Positions 22,253-32,598 of a DNA stretch of 54,359 nt are shown here, in pieces (within the stretch, counting starts at the first letter, position 1; every line of letters starts with the position of its first letter). Origin of the DNA: Flavobacterium filum DSM 17961 (GTDB lineage Bacteria; Bacteroidota; Bacteroidia; Flavobacteriales; Flavobacteriaceae); NCBI RefSeq assembly GCF_000425465.1, contig NZ_AUDM01000017.1, positions 1 to 54,359 of the forward strand. Direction: 5' to 3'. A program made the translations under genes and the position numbers. Under the pieces are notes generated by a model. That model did no database searches, was not told where the DNA came from, and saw nothing but the letters and a program-made list of their open reading frames with translations.

Positions 22253-22274
22253 TTGAAAGATTATTTGTCATACT

Positions 22275-22303
22275 AAAATGCTCGTTGGTTAAACGGGCAT
22301 TTT
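22275..22303. terminator. Terminator between the 20807 gene and thiamine pyrophosphokinase
   Basis: AAAATGCTCGTT and AACGGGCATTTT form a stem with one G-T pair and a short loop, followed by an eight-T tract on the plus strand. The A-tract upstream of it is too short to be a strong terminator for the convergent gene. Confidence 0.8.
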
Positions 22304-22305
22304 TT

Positions 22306-22968
22306 TTAATCCCAACATTCCATTAGAATTAAATCGCCTTCTTCATGTTCTATCGATATGATTCCATCCTCAGCAACATGATTGCTGCTTCCGGTTCGGT
22401 AGCCAATAGTAAGGGAATCGTTAGCTAACGGATAAAATAAATTTTGAGAATGAATGCCATGAACCGCTCCAATCGGAATTAATGAAATAACCGTATTTTT
22501 AGGATACCATTTTTCATATTTTTTGGGAAGAAGAAAGATTTTCGAATGGTCATCAAACAAAACGATTTTCAATTTATCTCTAAACTTTACAATGGAAGTA
22601 ATATTGGTAATCGTATGATCGGCTCTTTTTCCGGTTGCCCAAACCACGTTTACAGCGAGAATGTTCCGTTCGACTAAATAATCAAAAGCTTTTTCTAAAT
22701 CCGTTTTGTCTTGGTCCGGAGTATGAACAATTTCAAGCGGATATTGAATTTCTTTATAATAATTTGCATCAAAATCGCGATCAAAGTCACCTAACAAAAC
22801 ATCTACTTTGATGCCTAATTCCATCACACGACTAATCGCTGAATCTAAAACAATAACAATGGGCGACCATTCTAATAATTGCCCAAGAAGTTCTTCACTA
22901 CATGAAGCTCCGTTGGCAATGATTAAAGCTGGTTCTTGATCGTCTTTGACTATGTGGTGTGATGACAT
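22306..22968 (-). CDS. Thiamine pyrophosphokinase
   Basis: 220 residues with the thiamine diphosphokinase blocks: ALIIANGASCSEELL at the start, VDVLLGDFDRDF (the LGDFDS-like metal site), HTPDQDKTDLEKAFDYL, and WATGKRADHTITNI. The C-terminal B1-binding part has GYRTGSSNH and GDLILMECWD. The enzyme transfers pyrophosphate from ATP to thiamine to give thiamine diphosphate. A repeat-flanked GxxExxY element begins 6 bp upstream of its start codon, so its native promoter may have been displaced or replaced. Confidence 0.9.
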   Translation of the reverse strand: MSSHHIVKDDQEPALIIANGASCSEELLGQLLEWSPIVIVLDSAISRVMELGIKVDVLLGDFDRDFDANYYKEIQYPLEIVHTPDQDKTDLEKAFDYLVERNILAVNVVWATGKRADHTITNITSIVKFRDKLKIVLFDDHSKIFLLPKKYEKWYPKNTVISLIPIGAVHGIHSQNLFYPLANDSLTIGYRTGSSNHVAEDGIISIEHEEGDLILMECWD

Positions 22969-22973
22969 TTCTT

Positions 22974-23553
22974 TTTCTCACAGAAAACACTGAAAACACA
23001 GAAAACGTTTTGTGAATCTTTTGTTTCTAATTAATAATTCTAATGATACTTTCTTTATCTTTTAGATAATCAGCATTGAAGTTAACCAAAAGACCTAATT
23101 TTTTGTTTGTTAATTTCAAATAAGTTAAAAGTTGTTTTTTATGCACATTTTTTACTTCTTCAACTGATTTTATTTCAATTATAATGCTATCATTTACTAA
23201 TACATCTAATCGATATCCTAAGCCTAAATCTTTGTTTTTATAAATTACAGGTAAATTAAGTTGACATTTTACTTCAAATCCTCTTACTTCCAATTCATAG
23301 CACAATGCTGCTTCGTATATACTTTCTAATAAACCCGGTCCTAATTCTTTAAACACTTCAAATATAGCACTTCTTATTTCATAAGTTAATTCATTATTTT
23401 CCATTCTTCATATATTTTTATAATTTCAAAAATATAAAAAATGTATGAATTAACCTTATAAAATTAAACATAGACTATATTAATATTTTTTATAAACAAT
23501 CAAAAGTCACAAAATCAATTTCAGTGTTTTCTGTGTTTTCTGTGAGAAATTTC
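22974..23553. mobile_element. Putative small TIR element carrying a GxxExxY gene
   Basis: About 580 bp bounded by inverted repeats. The left end (22974 on) reads TTTCTCACAGAAAACACTG and the right end, reverse complemented, reads TTTCTCACAGAAAACACAG; 25 of the first 26 bases agree. Similarity continues with TTTTGTGA and TCTTTTG blocks for a total of about 50 bp each side. The ends consist of a short repeated phrase (CAGAAAACAC). The only gene inside is the GxxExxY ORF. No transposase is present. Confidence 0.6.
23027..23404 (-). CDS. GxxExxY protein (PD-(D/E)XK-like fold)
   Basis: 125 residues, the usual length for the family. The name-giving motif is in KELGPGLLESIYEAAL (G-x-x-E-x-x-Y, residues about 24-30). 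A nuclease-like core follows: YRLDVLVNDSIIIEIKSVEE (D...E-x-K) and HKKQLLTYLKLTNKKLGLLVNF. The fold suggests a nuclease, but biochemical function is unproven for the family. The gene is alone between two inverted repeats, inserted between thiamine pyrophosphokinase and the DUF4249 gene. The family is widespread in Bacteroidota, often in multiple copies. Confidence 0.9.
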   Translation of the reverse strand: MENNELTYEIRSAIFEVFKELGPGLLESIYEAALCYELEVRGFEVKCQLNLPVIYKNKDLGLGYRLDVLVNDSIIIEIKSVEEVKNVHKKQLLTYLKLTNKKLGLLVNFNADYLKDKESIIRIIN

Positions 23554-23563
23554 AAGAGAGAAA

Positions 23564-24385
23564 TCACTCAATTACATACTCCTCAACCACCGTTTCACTT
23601 AATCTAAAATACCCCAACGCAAAATTATTAAAATCGGTTTGGTTAATAATATTTCCACGAACTGTTGTTGTGGGTGTACTAAAAGGACCGGCACTTGTAA
23701 TTCCTGCTTGTGCTAACAAAATATTGGTATAATTAAAATATTGTTGTGAAACACCATTCATTGTAAAAGTAAGTGTATCACCTGTTTTAAATTTATCACT
23801 AAAATACAAACCAAACATTTCATTATTTTGAAAAAAGCGGTCTTCTAAAACGCCATATTCCGGGATTACTTTGTATGGATCAAATATTCCTAAAAAGTAA
23901 AAATTTGTTTCGTTTGGAATATCATCAAAGAAAAATTTAACCTCAGTTGCATCACCTAAAACACCGGCATCATTGCGTTGTTCAACGCGTTTAACATCAG
24001 GTGTTGCAAGTAATTTTTCTGTTGAAGTATAAATTTCTCCTTCATAAAGTATGGTAAGCACATACGATTCATTTAAGACCGGAACAAAATTGGAACAAAC
24101 ATAAATTCCGGGTTCACTAATTTGTTCAAAATTAAAAATGGTTCCATCACTATTGGTAACTGTTACAATTGCTGTGGTTACTTTCGGGATTTCTGTTGAA
24201 AAATACCCTGTTGTTGTACTCAATCTAATGAATTGAAGATTACCCGGAGTATCTTTTACCCAATTGATGGATGCTTCAACTACCAATCGAGGTGGAGCTG
24301 TATCTAAATCAACATCTATTACTTTTTCACAATTTGTAAAAAGGAATAACGATAAGAGCAAGGTTAAAATATGTAACTTTTTCAT
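23564..24385 (-). CDS. DUF4249 lipoprotein
   Basis: I place the start at 24385 (MKKLHILTLLLSLFLFTNC), four bases after the TonB receptor stop; a longer frame to 24544 only reads through the upstream gene. The 273-residue product has a lipobox (LFTNC) and the DUF4249 opening EKVIDVDLDTAPPRLVVEAS, with GDTLTFTMNGVSQQYFNY later. DUF4249 lipoproteins pair with TonB-dependent receptors in Bacteroidota, probably as outer-membrane surface partners in nutrient uptake. The substrate is unknown. Confidence 0.9.
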   Translation of the reverse strand: MKKLHILTLLLSLFLFTNCEKVIDVDLDTAPPRLVVEASINWVKDTPGNLQFIRLSTTTGYFSTEIPKVTTAIVTVTNSDGTIFNFEQISEPGIYVCSNFVPVLNESYVLTILYEGEIYTSTEKLLATPDVKRVEQRNDAGVLGDATEVKFFFDDIPNETNFYFLGIFDPYKVIPEYGVLEDRFFQNNEMFGLYFSDKFKTGDTLTFTMNGVSQQYFNYTNILLAQAGITSAGPFSTPTTTVRGNIINQTDFNNFALGYFRLSETVVEEYVIE

Positions 24386-24389
24386 GCGT

Positions 24390-26768
24390 TTAGAATTTGA
24401 AATTATACGTAACACTTGGAACAATTCCGAAAATAGAAAGGCGAATGGCTTCGTTTTTTGCGGTTTCATCATTTTGTCTGAACGTAATTGAAGCTGCATT
24501 TTGTCGATTATAGACATTGTAAATTCCAAAAACCCACTCGGCAAACCATTTTCTGTCTTTGTTTTTTGAAGGAGTCAAAGTAGCAGCTAAATCCAAATGA
24601 TGATAGGCTGGAAGGCGACTATCATTTCTCGAACTAAAATTAGGAATGGTGATGCCTAAATATTCATATTGACCATTAGGATACGTCACAGGTTGACCGG
24701 TTTGAAAAGCAAATGTGGCACCAAAACGCCATTTTTCATTTAATTTATAATTACCCACCACAGATAAATCATGCAGTTTATCAAAACCGGTTTTATACCA
24801 ATTGCCGTTGTTGATACCCGGTTCATCTGGCGTTCTTCCTGCTACTTGTTGTTCCGTTCTTGCTAAAGTATAAGCAAGCCATCCGGTAATTCTGCCGCTA
24901 TTTTTTCTGAGCAAAAATTCAATTCCATACGCTCGACCTCTGCCGTTTAATACAACTCGTTCTATAGCTTCATTGGCAATTAAATTAGCACCATCAATAT
25001 AATCAACTCGGTCTTTAATGGTTTTGTAATACGATTCTATTTCTAATGAATAGTTATCATCTTTAAAATTTTGAAAATAGCCAATGGCATATTGATCCAA
25101 AAGTTGAGGTTTTAAAAATTGATCACTTGGAGCCCAAACATCCAATGGAGTAGGCGATTGTGTATTGGAAATCAAATGCAAATATTGTGACATTCGATTA
25201 TAACTGGCTTTGACAGATTGATTGTCATTTAATGCATATGCTACACTAAGACGGGGTTCAAAATTGTCAAATTGAGCAATGGTTTCATTTTTTCCATAGC
25301 TTACAGTTCCGATTGGTTCCGCACTCTCATATATTTGGAAAGCGGAATTGAACGTTACAGGCTGATTGTTTTCATAAACATTCAAGGTTTGTTCACCTAA
25401 TCGCAAAAAGTTGCTGTAGCGAACTCCATACGAAACAGTAAGTTTTTCGGTTAGTTGATGTTCTGCATCAATATAAAAAGCGGATTCAAATGCATATTTT
25501 TTATCCAATTGATCAGCATTGATTCCTGAATCTGATCGGCTTGGTTCAATTTTTCCGGGATTAAAACTGTAGTAAATGGCATTTGCACCATACGTTAATT
25601 TTAGTTTGTCTGACAAATAATGTTTAAAATCATATCTAAAATTGTAATTTTTGATGCCACTATTCCATAAAAAACCAACAAAATCCAGTTCTAATCCATA
25701 ATAATAATCAGAATAGATAAATGACATATTGCTAAAGAGTTTGTCAGAAAACAAATGATTCCATCGAAGATTCAAAACACTATTTCCATACGTATTTACA
25801 AACGTTTCGTTGAGTGAAAAAACATCTCTTCCAAAATATCCCGAAAAATAAAGATTATTATTTTCGTTCAGCTTGTAGCTGATCTTAGTATTTAAATCAT
25901 AAAAATAAGCGGAGTTATCATTATCGGTTAGTTTTAAGAACAAATGAGCATAAGAACCTCTTCCGGCTACTAAATAAGAACCTCGGTCTTTTACAATTGG
26001 TCCTTCCGCCATTAAACGACTGGAAATAAGCCCGATTCCTCCGTTCATGTGAAATTCTTTACTATTTCCTTCTTTCTGATAAATATCTAAAACAGATGAA
26101 AGTCTTCCGCCGTAACGAGCAGGAATTCCGCCTTTGTATAATTTCAAATCTTTAATAGCATCCGGATTAAAAACAGAAAACAATCCAAATAAATGCGATG
26201 AATTGTAAATTGTCGCTTCATCCAACAAGATTAAATTTTGATCGGCTCCACCACCACGAACGTTAAATCCGGATTGACCTTCACCGGCATTGGTCACACC
26301 CGGTAGCGTAAGCAATGACTTCACAATGTCTACTTCTCCTAAAATTACCGGCATTTCTTTGATTTCCTGAATGGAAAGTTTGTTTACACTCATTTCTGGT
26401 TTGCGAATTTCCGCCTTTACTTTTCGGTCGCTTACCACAACTTCCTTTAATTGTTGACTCGATTCGAATAAAGAAAAGTTTTTTCGAATGTTTTTGTCTA
26501 AAACAATAGTTTCTTCAATGGTTTGATAACCAACATAACTAATTTGAATTAAGTAAGTTCCTTTGGGCAAAGAAATCGAATAAAAGCCATATTCATTGGT
26601 GGTTGAACCGGTTTTTGTTTCGGTTGCAATGATATTTACACCATAAAGTGTTTCGTTGCTGTTTTGGTCGGAAATGGTTCCGCTGATTGTGAATTTCTCT
26701 TGTGCGGTTGATGAAAATAATATTCCAAGAGTCATCAACAATGTCAATATAATTTTGTTTAACGACAT
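24390..26768 (-). CDS. TonB-dependent outer-membrane receptor with N-terminal CarboxypepD_reg-like domain
   Basis: I prefer the start at 26768 (MSLNKIILTLLMTLGILFSS, signal peptide ending TAQ); the frame continues upstream to 26819. The mature 770 residues start with a carboxypeptidase-regulatory-like beta domain (FTISGTISDQNSNETLYGVN). A plug domain (EMPVILGEVDIVKSLLTLPG, NVRGGGADQNLILLD) and a large barrel ending in VPSVTYNFKF follow. The DUF4249 gene follows after 4 bp and is surely co-transcribed. The plug/barrel composition is typical of receptors for oligomers or metal complexes; the ligand cannot be told. Confidence 0.93.
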   Translation of the reverse strand: MSLNKIILTLLMTLGILFSSTAQEKFTISGTISDQNSNETLYGVNIIATETKTGSTTNEYGFYSISLPKGTYLIQISYVGYQTIEETIVLDKNIRKNFSLFESSQQLKEVVVSDRKVKAEIRKPEMSVNKLSIQEIKEMPVILGEVDIVKSLLTLPGVTNAGEGQSGFNVRGGGADQNLILLDEATIYNSSHLFGLFSVFNPDAIKDLKLYKGGIPARYGGRLSSVLDIYQKEGNSKEFHMNGGIGLISSRLMAEGPIVKDRGSYLVAGRGSYAHLFLKLTDNDNSAYFYDLNTKISYKLNENNNLYFSGYFGRDVFSLNETFVNTYGNSVLNLRWNHLFSDKLFSNMSFIYSDYYYGLELDFVGFLWNSGIKNYNFRYDFKHYLSDKLKLTYGANAIYYSFNPGKIEPSRSDSGINADQLDKKYAFESAFYIDAEHQLTEKLTVSYGVRYSNFLRLGEQTLNVYENNQPVTFNSAFQIYESAEPIGTVSYGKNETIAQFDNFEPRLSVAYALNDNQSVKASYNRMSQYLHLISNTQSPTPLDVWAPSDQFLKPQLLDQYAIGYFQNFKDDNYSLEIESYYKTIKDRVDYIDGANLIANEAIERVVLNGRGRAYGIEFLLRKNSGRITGWLAYTLARTEQQVAGRTPDEPGINNGNWYKTGFDKLHDLSVVGNYKLNEKWRFGATFAFQTGQPVTYPNGQYEYLGITIPNFSSRNDSRLPAYHHLDLAATLTPSKNKDRKWFAEWVFGIYNVYNRQNAASITFRQNDETAKNEAIRLSIFGIVPSVTYNFKF

Positions 26769-26938
26769 GAGTAATTTTTTTAACAAAATTGATGAATTTT
26801 TTTTAGAAATTTTATACATCAGTTGTTAAAGTAGGGTTAATAAAAAAGACAACCTGTTAAGATTGTCTTTTTTGTTTATAAACAGTTGAAGATATAATTC
26901 CAAAAAATAATACTTTATTAGAATAGTGTCATTTGAGT

Positions 26939-29203
<2,265 letters not shown>

Positions 29204-29432
29204 TCAGGATGACAAAGATAAGAAAAACGAAGCAGAATTTAGGTAGATTCTTCAAACGAAAACGATTGAATTATGGATATGATAATCTGAACTATAAAAA
29301 TTAGTAATTTGACAAAAAACGAATTAAAAATTGAGTGAGTTTTTAAAATTGATAAACTAAATCACGCTGGGCTGGAAATCCATAAATTTGGTTTAGCAGA
29401 CTAAATGTCGGGATTGTTGCTTAACTTATTTT

Positions 29433-29496
29433 TTTGCCACGAATTACACTAATTTTCACGAATCAATTTGTGAAAATTAGTGTAATTCGTGGCAAA
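29433..29496. repeat. Long inverted repeat (30-bp arms, 4-base loop)
   Basis: TTTGCCACGAATTACACTAA (start of the left arm) continues to 29462; after TCAA the right arm (29467-29496) is its reverse complement with one mismatch. The phrase GCCACGAATTACACTAATTT resembles short-period sequence that I associate with the flanks of small repeat-bounded genes in Bacteroidota. It is too long and lacks the T-tract position of an ordinary terminator for a neighbouring gene. Confidence 0.85.
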
Positions 29497-29565
29497 TTTT
29501 TTAGAACCTGAAAGGGATTACACATAAAGTGCATAGTTTTAAATTATTATTTGAAACCAATAAAA

Positions 29566-29597
29566 AATCCCGTTCTGAACTTCAAAACGGGATTCTT
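29566..29597 (-). terminator. rplS terminator
   Basis: AATCCCGTT (29566-29574) and AACGGGATT (29586-29594) form a 9-bp stem, followed on the minus strand by a T-tract. It starts about 20 bp after the rplS stop codon. Confidence 0.85.
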
Positions 29598-29614
29598 TAT
29601 GAATAGAAAGTTGA

Positions 29615-29965
29615 TTATTTTCTTCTTTCTTTGATTTTTGCTTTTTTACCGGTAAGGTCTCTGAAGTAGAAAATACGAGCTCTTCTAACTTTACCTCTTT
29701 GGTTCAATTCAATTTTTTGTAAAGCAGGCATGTTGATTGGGAAAATTCTTTCTACACCAACAGCTCCTGACATTTTACGGATAGTGAATGTTTCAGTAGC
29801 ACCAGTACCTCTTCTTTGGATTACAACTCCTTTGAAGAACTGAGTTCTAGTTTTTTCACCCTCTTTAATTTCATAATAAACAGTGATAGTATCACCTGCT
29901 CCAAATTCTGGAAAGTCTTTTTTTGTAATAAATTCGTCTTGAACGAATTTCATTAAATCTGCCAT
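29615..29965 (-). CDS. rplS: 50S ribosomal protein L19
   Basis: 116 residues, normal for L19. Blocks are FPEFGAGDTITVYYEIKEG, RTQFFKGVVIQRRGTGATE, TFTIRKMSGAVGVERIFPIN and a basic C-terminus (GKVRRARIFYFRDLTGKKAK). L19 sits at the 30S-50S interface. In many bacteria rplS ends an rpsP-rimM-trmD operon; here it stands alone with its own promoter and a leader of about 75 nt. Conserved and intact. Confidence 0.98.
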   Translation of the reverse strand: MADLMKFVQDEFITKKDFPEFGAGDTITVYYEIKEGEKTRTQFFKGVVIQRRGTGATETFTIRKMSGAVGVERIFPINMPALQKIELNQRGKVRRARIFYFRDLTGKKAKIKERRK

Positions 29966-30039
29966 AACATTTAAGTTAAAATAGTGATTATCAGAGCAAC
30001 ATACACGATTTTCGTCAGAGGTTGGTCCAAATGTGGGTG

Positions 30040-30047
30040 CAAATTTA
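30040..30047 (-). promoter_or_regulatory. Minus-7 box of rplS
   Basis: TAAATTTG on the minus strand fits TAnnTTTG; it lies about 75 bp before the rplS ATG. No ribosomal-protein leader structure was recognised in between. Confidence 0.55.
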
Positions 30048-30193
30048 CAATTTATTTTTAAATTACATCAATTTATACAAAAAGTTTGTGATTTTTTATA
30101 TTCAAATGAGGAATGAAACACAATTACTGGAAGTGTTAAATTAAACCTTTTTATCTTTACCTAGTCAAATAGAAAAATTTAAAAAATAGAACC

Positions 30194-31024
30194 ATGAAAA
30201 AAGTACGTTTAAGTAAAGTTTTGTTTGTATTGTTGAGTGTAGTGTTTGCATCATGTAACCGTGAAGAAGATGTTGCATTAGACAGAGAATTAGTTAAAAG
30301 TTCAACTGAAATTGACTTTACAACTGAGTTGGATTTTAATGCAGCTATTGATGTTTCTTCGGATAACAACGCTTTAACCGATAGAAGTGTACAAGCAACA
30401 TCAAGTATTGCTCCATGTGCATCAGTTACTGTTGATAACAATGAACCTGGAATTTTCCCCAAAACGTTTACACTAAATTTTGGAAGTGGATGCACGCATA
30501 ACGGAATTACTCGATCAGGAAGTGTAATGATTACTTTGACAGATTATGTAATGAATTCAGGAAGTATGACCACAATTGTTAGAGGATATAATTATTATGT
30601 AAATGGTATGAAAGTAGAAGGAACTGTAACCTATCAAAACACAACGGTTTCTGCAACTACGCCTCAATGGAACAGAACGATTACCAATGGAAAAGTAACA
30701 CATCAAGACGGAAGAGTTTTTACGCACAACGGAACCAGATCAGTAAAGCAAACAGAAGGTGTAAATACTTTAGTACTGATTGATAATGTTTACGAAATTA
30801 CTTCCGGTACGCATACAATTACAAAAGTTGGAGGAACAACCCTTACTTTATCAGTAGTTGAGCCTCTTATCAAAAAATACAGTTGTACTAATATTTCTCA
30901 AGGAAAACTAGGCGTTCAAGGTACTGTTTTAGATGGTGTAATTGACTATGGAGATAATACATGTGATAAGCTTGCCACTTACACACATAGTAACGGTAAT
31001 GTTTACAACATTGTCTTATTATAA
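30194..31024 (+). CDS. Lipoprotein of unknown function
   Basis: 276 residues with a lipoprotein signal peptide (LSKVLFVLLSVVFASC, lipobox VFASC). A short Asp/Glu-rich linker precedes a Thr/Ser/Val-rich beta-sheet body. Recurring phrases are FTLNFGSGCTHNGITRSGS, VTYQNTTVSATTPQWNRTI and NGKVTHQDGRVFTHNGTRSV. Similar proteins in Flavobacterium are annotated hypothetical. The minus-7-like TATCTTTA lies about 40 bp upstream. It is convergent with the tRNA-Tyr gene. Confidence 0.85.
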   Translation: MKKVRLSKVLFVLLSVVFASCNREEDVALDRELVKSSTEIDFTTELDFNAAIDVSSDNNALTDRSVQATSSIAPCASVTVDNNEPGIFPKTFTLNFGSGCTHNGITRSGSVMITLTDYVMNSGSMTTIVRGYNYYVNGMKVEGTVTYQNTTVSATTPQWNRTITNGKVTHQDGRVFTHNGTRSVKQTEGVNTLVLIDNVYEITSGTHTITKVGGTTLTLSVVEPLIKKYSCTNISQGKLGVQGTVLDGVIDYGDNTCDKLATYTHSNGNVYNIVLL

Positions 31025-31141
31025 AGAGGAAGTGAAATTTTCAAAAAGACTCAATTTAAATTGGGTCTTTTTTTATGAAAAATGGGATAAACGATTTTTA
31101 GATTTAAAAAAAAACATCCCGAAAAAATCGAGATGTTTTTG

Positions 31142-31222
31142 TGGGGAGAGCAGGATTCGAACCTGCGAAGGTTTCCCAACGGATTTACAGTCCGTCCTCG
31201 TTGGCCGCTTGAGTATCTCCCC
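31142..31222 (-). tRNA. tRNA-Tyr (anticodon GTA)
   Basis: On the minus strand the acceptor stem GGGGAGA pairs with TCTCCCC. The anticodon loop CTGTAAA carries GTA. A long variable arm typical of bacterial tRNA-Tyr follows, and the T arm GCAGGTTCGAATCCTGC is intact. The discriminator base is A; CCA is not encoded. Length is 81 nt. A short plus-strand ORF across this gene is spurious. Confidence 0.97.
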
Positions 31223-31237
31223 CCGCGTAATGCGGTG

Positions 31238-31245
31238 CAAATATA
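31238..31245 (-). promoter_or_regulatory. Minus-7 box of the tRNA-Tyr gene
   Basis: TATATTTG on the minus strand matches TAnnTTTG exactly, 16 bp before the mature 5' end of the tRNA. This short distance helps define the box in this genome. Confidence 0.7.
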
Positions 31246-31323
31246 GAATTGTTTTTACTTTGAAACAACCTTTTTTTGTAGATAAATGAAAATAAATAGT
31301 AATTATTTGGTAATGAATGTAAT

Positions 31324-31348
31324 AAAAAAATCCCCAAATAGGGGATTT
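31324..31348 (-). terminator. Terminator of the TlpA-like gene
   Basis: AAATCCCC (31328-31335) and GGGGATTT (31341-31348) form a stem; on the minus strand it is followed by a seven-T tract. Confidence 0.85.
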
Positions 31349-31372
31349 CTCATTTTAGCTTTATTATAGGAA

Positions 31373-32506
31373 TTAAACACCTAATAATTCAATCACTTTT
31401 GCTTTTAATTGTTCACCTCTTAAATCTTTTGCCACAATAATTCCATTAGCATCTAATATATAAGTAGCCGGAATAGATTGAATATTGTATTTTTTGGCAA
31501 TAGGATCATTCCAGTATTTTAAATTAGAAACTTGAGGCCACGTTAATTTGTCTGCTTCAATTGCTTGTTTCCATTTATCTCCATTTCCTTCTTTATCTAA
31601 AGATACACCAATAATATTTAAGCCTTTCTCGTGATATTCATTGTATAATGCTACAACATTTGGGTTTTCTTTTCTGCATGGTCCACACCAAGAAGCCCAA
31701 AAATCAATTATAGTAACTTTACCCATTACCTCTTTTAGCGAAACAGTTTTTCCGTCTGGCGTTGGTCCTGAAAAATCCGGAGCTTTTTTACCAACTTCAG
31801 CCGCATTATGATTGGCAATCATATCGCCAATTTTTTTACCCGGTTTGGTTGCTTGAATTGATTTATCTAGGTTATTGTATATTTTTTTGATTTTCTCAAT
31901 GTCTAAATCCGGTTGATAAAACATGTTTTCTAACATCAATACACTGATGAATGCTTTCGGATTTTTTTCAGAAAAAGTAATGTTATACTCGTTTAATTCT
32001 TTTTGTAAGTTAGTAAAACCGTCGCGTAAAGCATTAATGGTTAAAGAATCTTTATCTTTTAATGCAGTTTGCATTTTTTCCATGTTTACTTTTCGATAAT
32101 CCATTATTTTTTTCTGGATTTTGCCTTGTTCAAGGTTGTATTTTGCAAACTGTTCGTTATTGAAAGTACCTCCAATAATCGTTTTGTTTACACTGTCTTT
32201 GAAAATTTTCATGTTGATTTCACCATTTTCCAAAACAAAAACCGCTTTTCCGTTTACACCTTCCACTTGAACAAAACGTAATTCCGGTTCTTCAACGGTT
32301 CCTTTAAAGGTGAATTTACCATCTTTAATTACAACAGAATCTGTAGCTTTTAATCCCATTCCGGTTTCATCTTGGGTTTCTAAAACTGCTTTTTTTCCAT
32401 TTTCAATTCCTTCAATTGTTCCTTCAATAATAAATTCGTTGTCTGCTAATTGATTACAAGCAGTAAAAAATACCAATACAAGTAAAAATCCAATTATTTT
32501 TTTCAT
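31373..32506 (-). CDS. TlpA/ResA-like thioredoxin lipoprotein with DUF4369 domain
   Basis: 377 residues. A lipoprotein signal peptide (MKKIIGFLLVLVFFTAC) is followed by a DUF4369-type beta domain (EFIIEGTIEGIENGKKAVL, residues about 24-125) and a helical linker. The C-terminal TlpA-like thioredoxin domain from about residue 240 has the active site FWASWCGPCRKENP and cis-Pro SIPATYILD. The domain would reduce disulfides outside the cytoplasm, as in cytochrome maturation or oxidative defence. This domain order is common in Bacteroidota. Monocistronic with its own terminator. Confidence 0.93.
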   Translation of the reverse strand: MKKIIGFLLVLVFFTACNQLADNEFIIEGTIEGIENGKKAVLETQDETGMGLKATDSVVIKDGKFTFKGTVEEPELRFVQVEGVNGKAVFVLENGEINMKIFKDSVNKTIIGGTFNNEQFAKYNLEQGKIQKKIMDYRKVNMEKMQTALKDKDSLTINALRDGFTNLQKELNEYNITFSEKNPKAFISVLMLENMFYQPDLDIEKIKKIYNNLDKSIQATKPGKKIGDMIANHNAAEVGKKAPDFSGPTPDGKTVSLKEVMGKVTIIDFWASWCGPCRKENPNVVALYNEYHEKGLNIIGVSLDKEGNGDKWKQAIEADKLTWPQVSNLKYWNDPIAKKYNIQSIPATYILDANGIIVAKDLRGEQLKAKVIELLGV

Positions 32507-32598
32507 TTTTCTATTAATTAATTGGGTGCAAAAGTATTAAAAAATACAAGTTAACAAAGGTGTGTTAACGTAATTTTTTAATTTAATATTTGAGTGAT

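Noticed and set aside
24386..24544. Longer start for the DUF4249 gene (to 24544)
   Set aside because: The extra 53 residues read through the TonB receptor end; the shorter start gives a proper lipoprotein signal.
30942..31289. 115-residue plus-strand ORF as a gene
   Set aside because: It overlaps the end of the lipoprotein gene and runs across the tRNA-Tyr gene.
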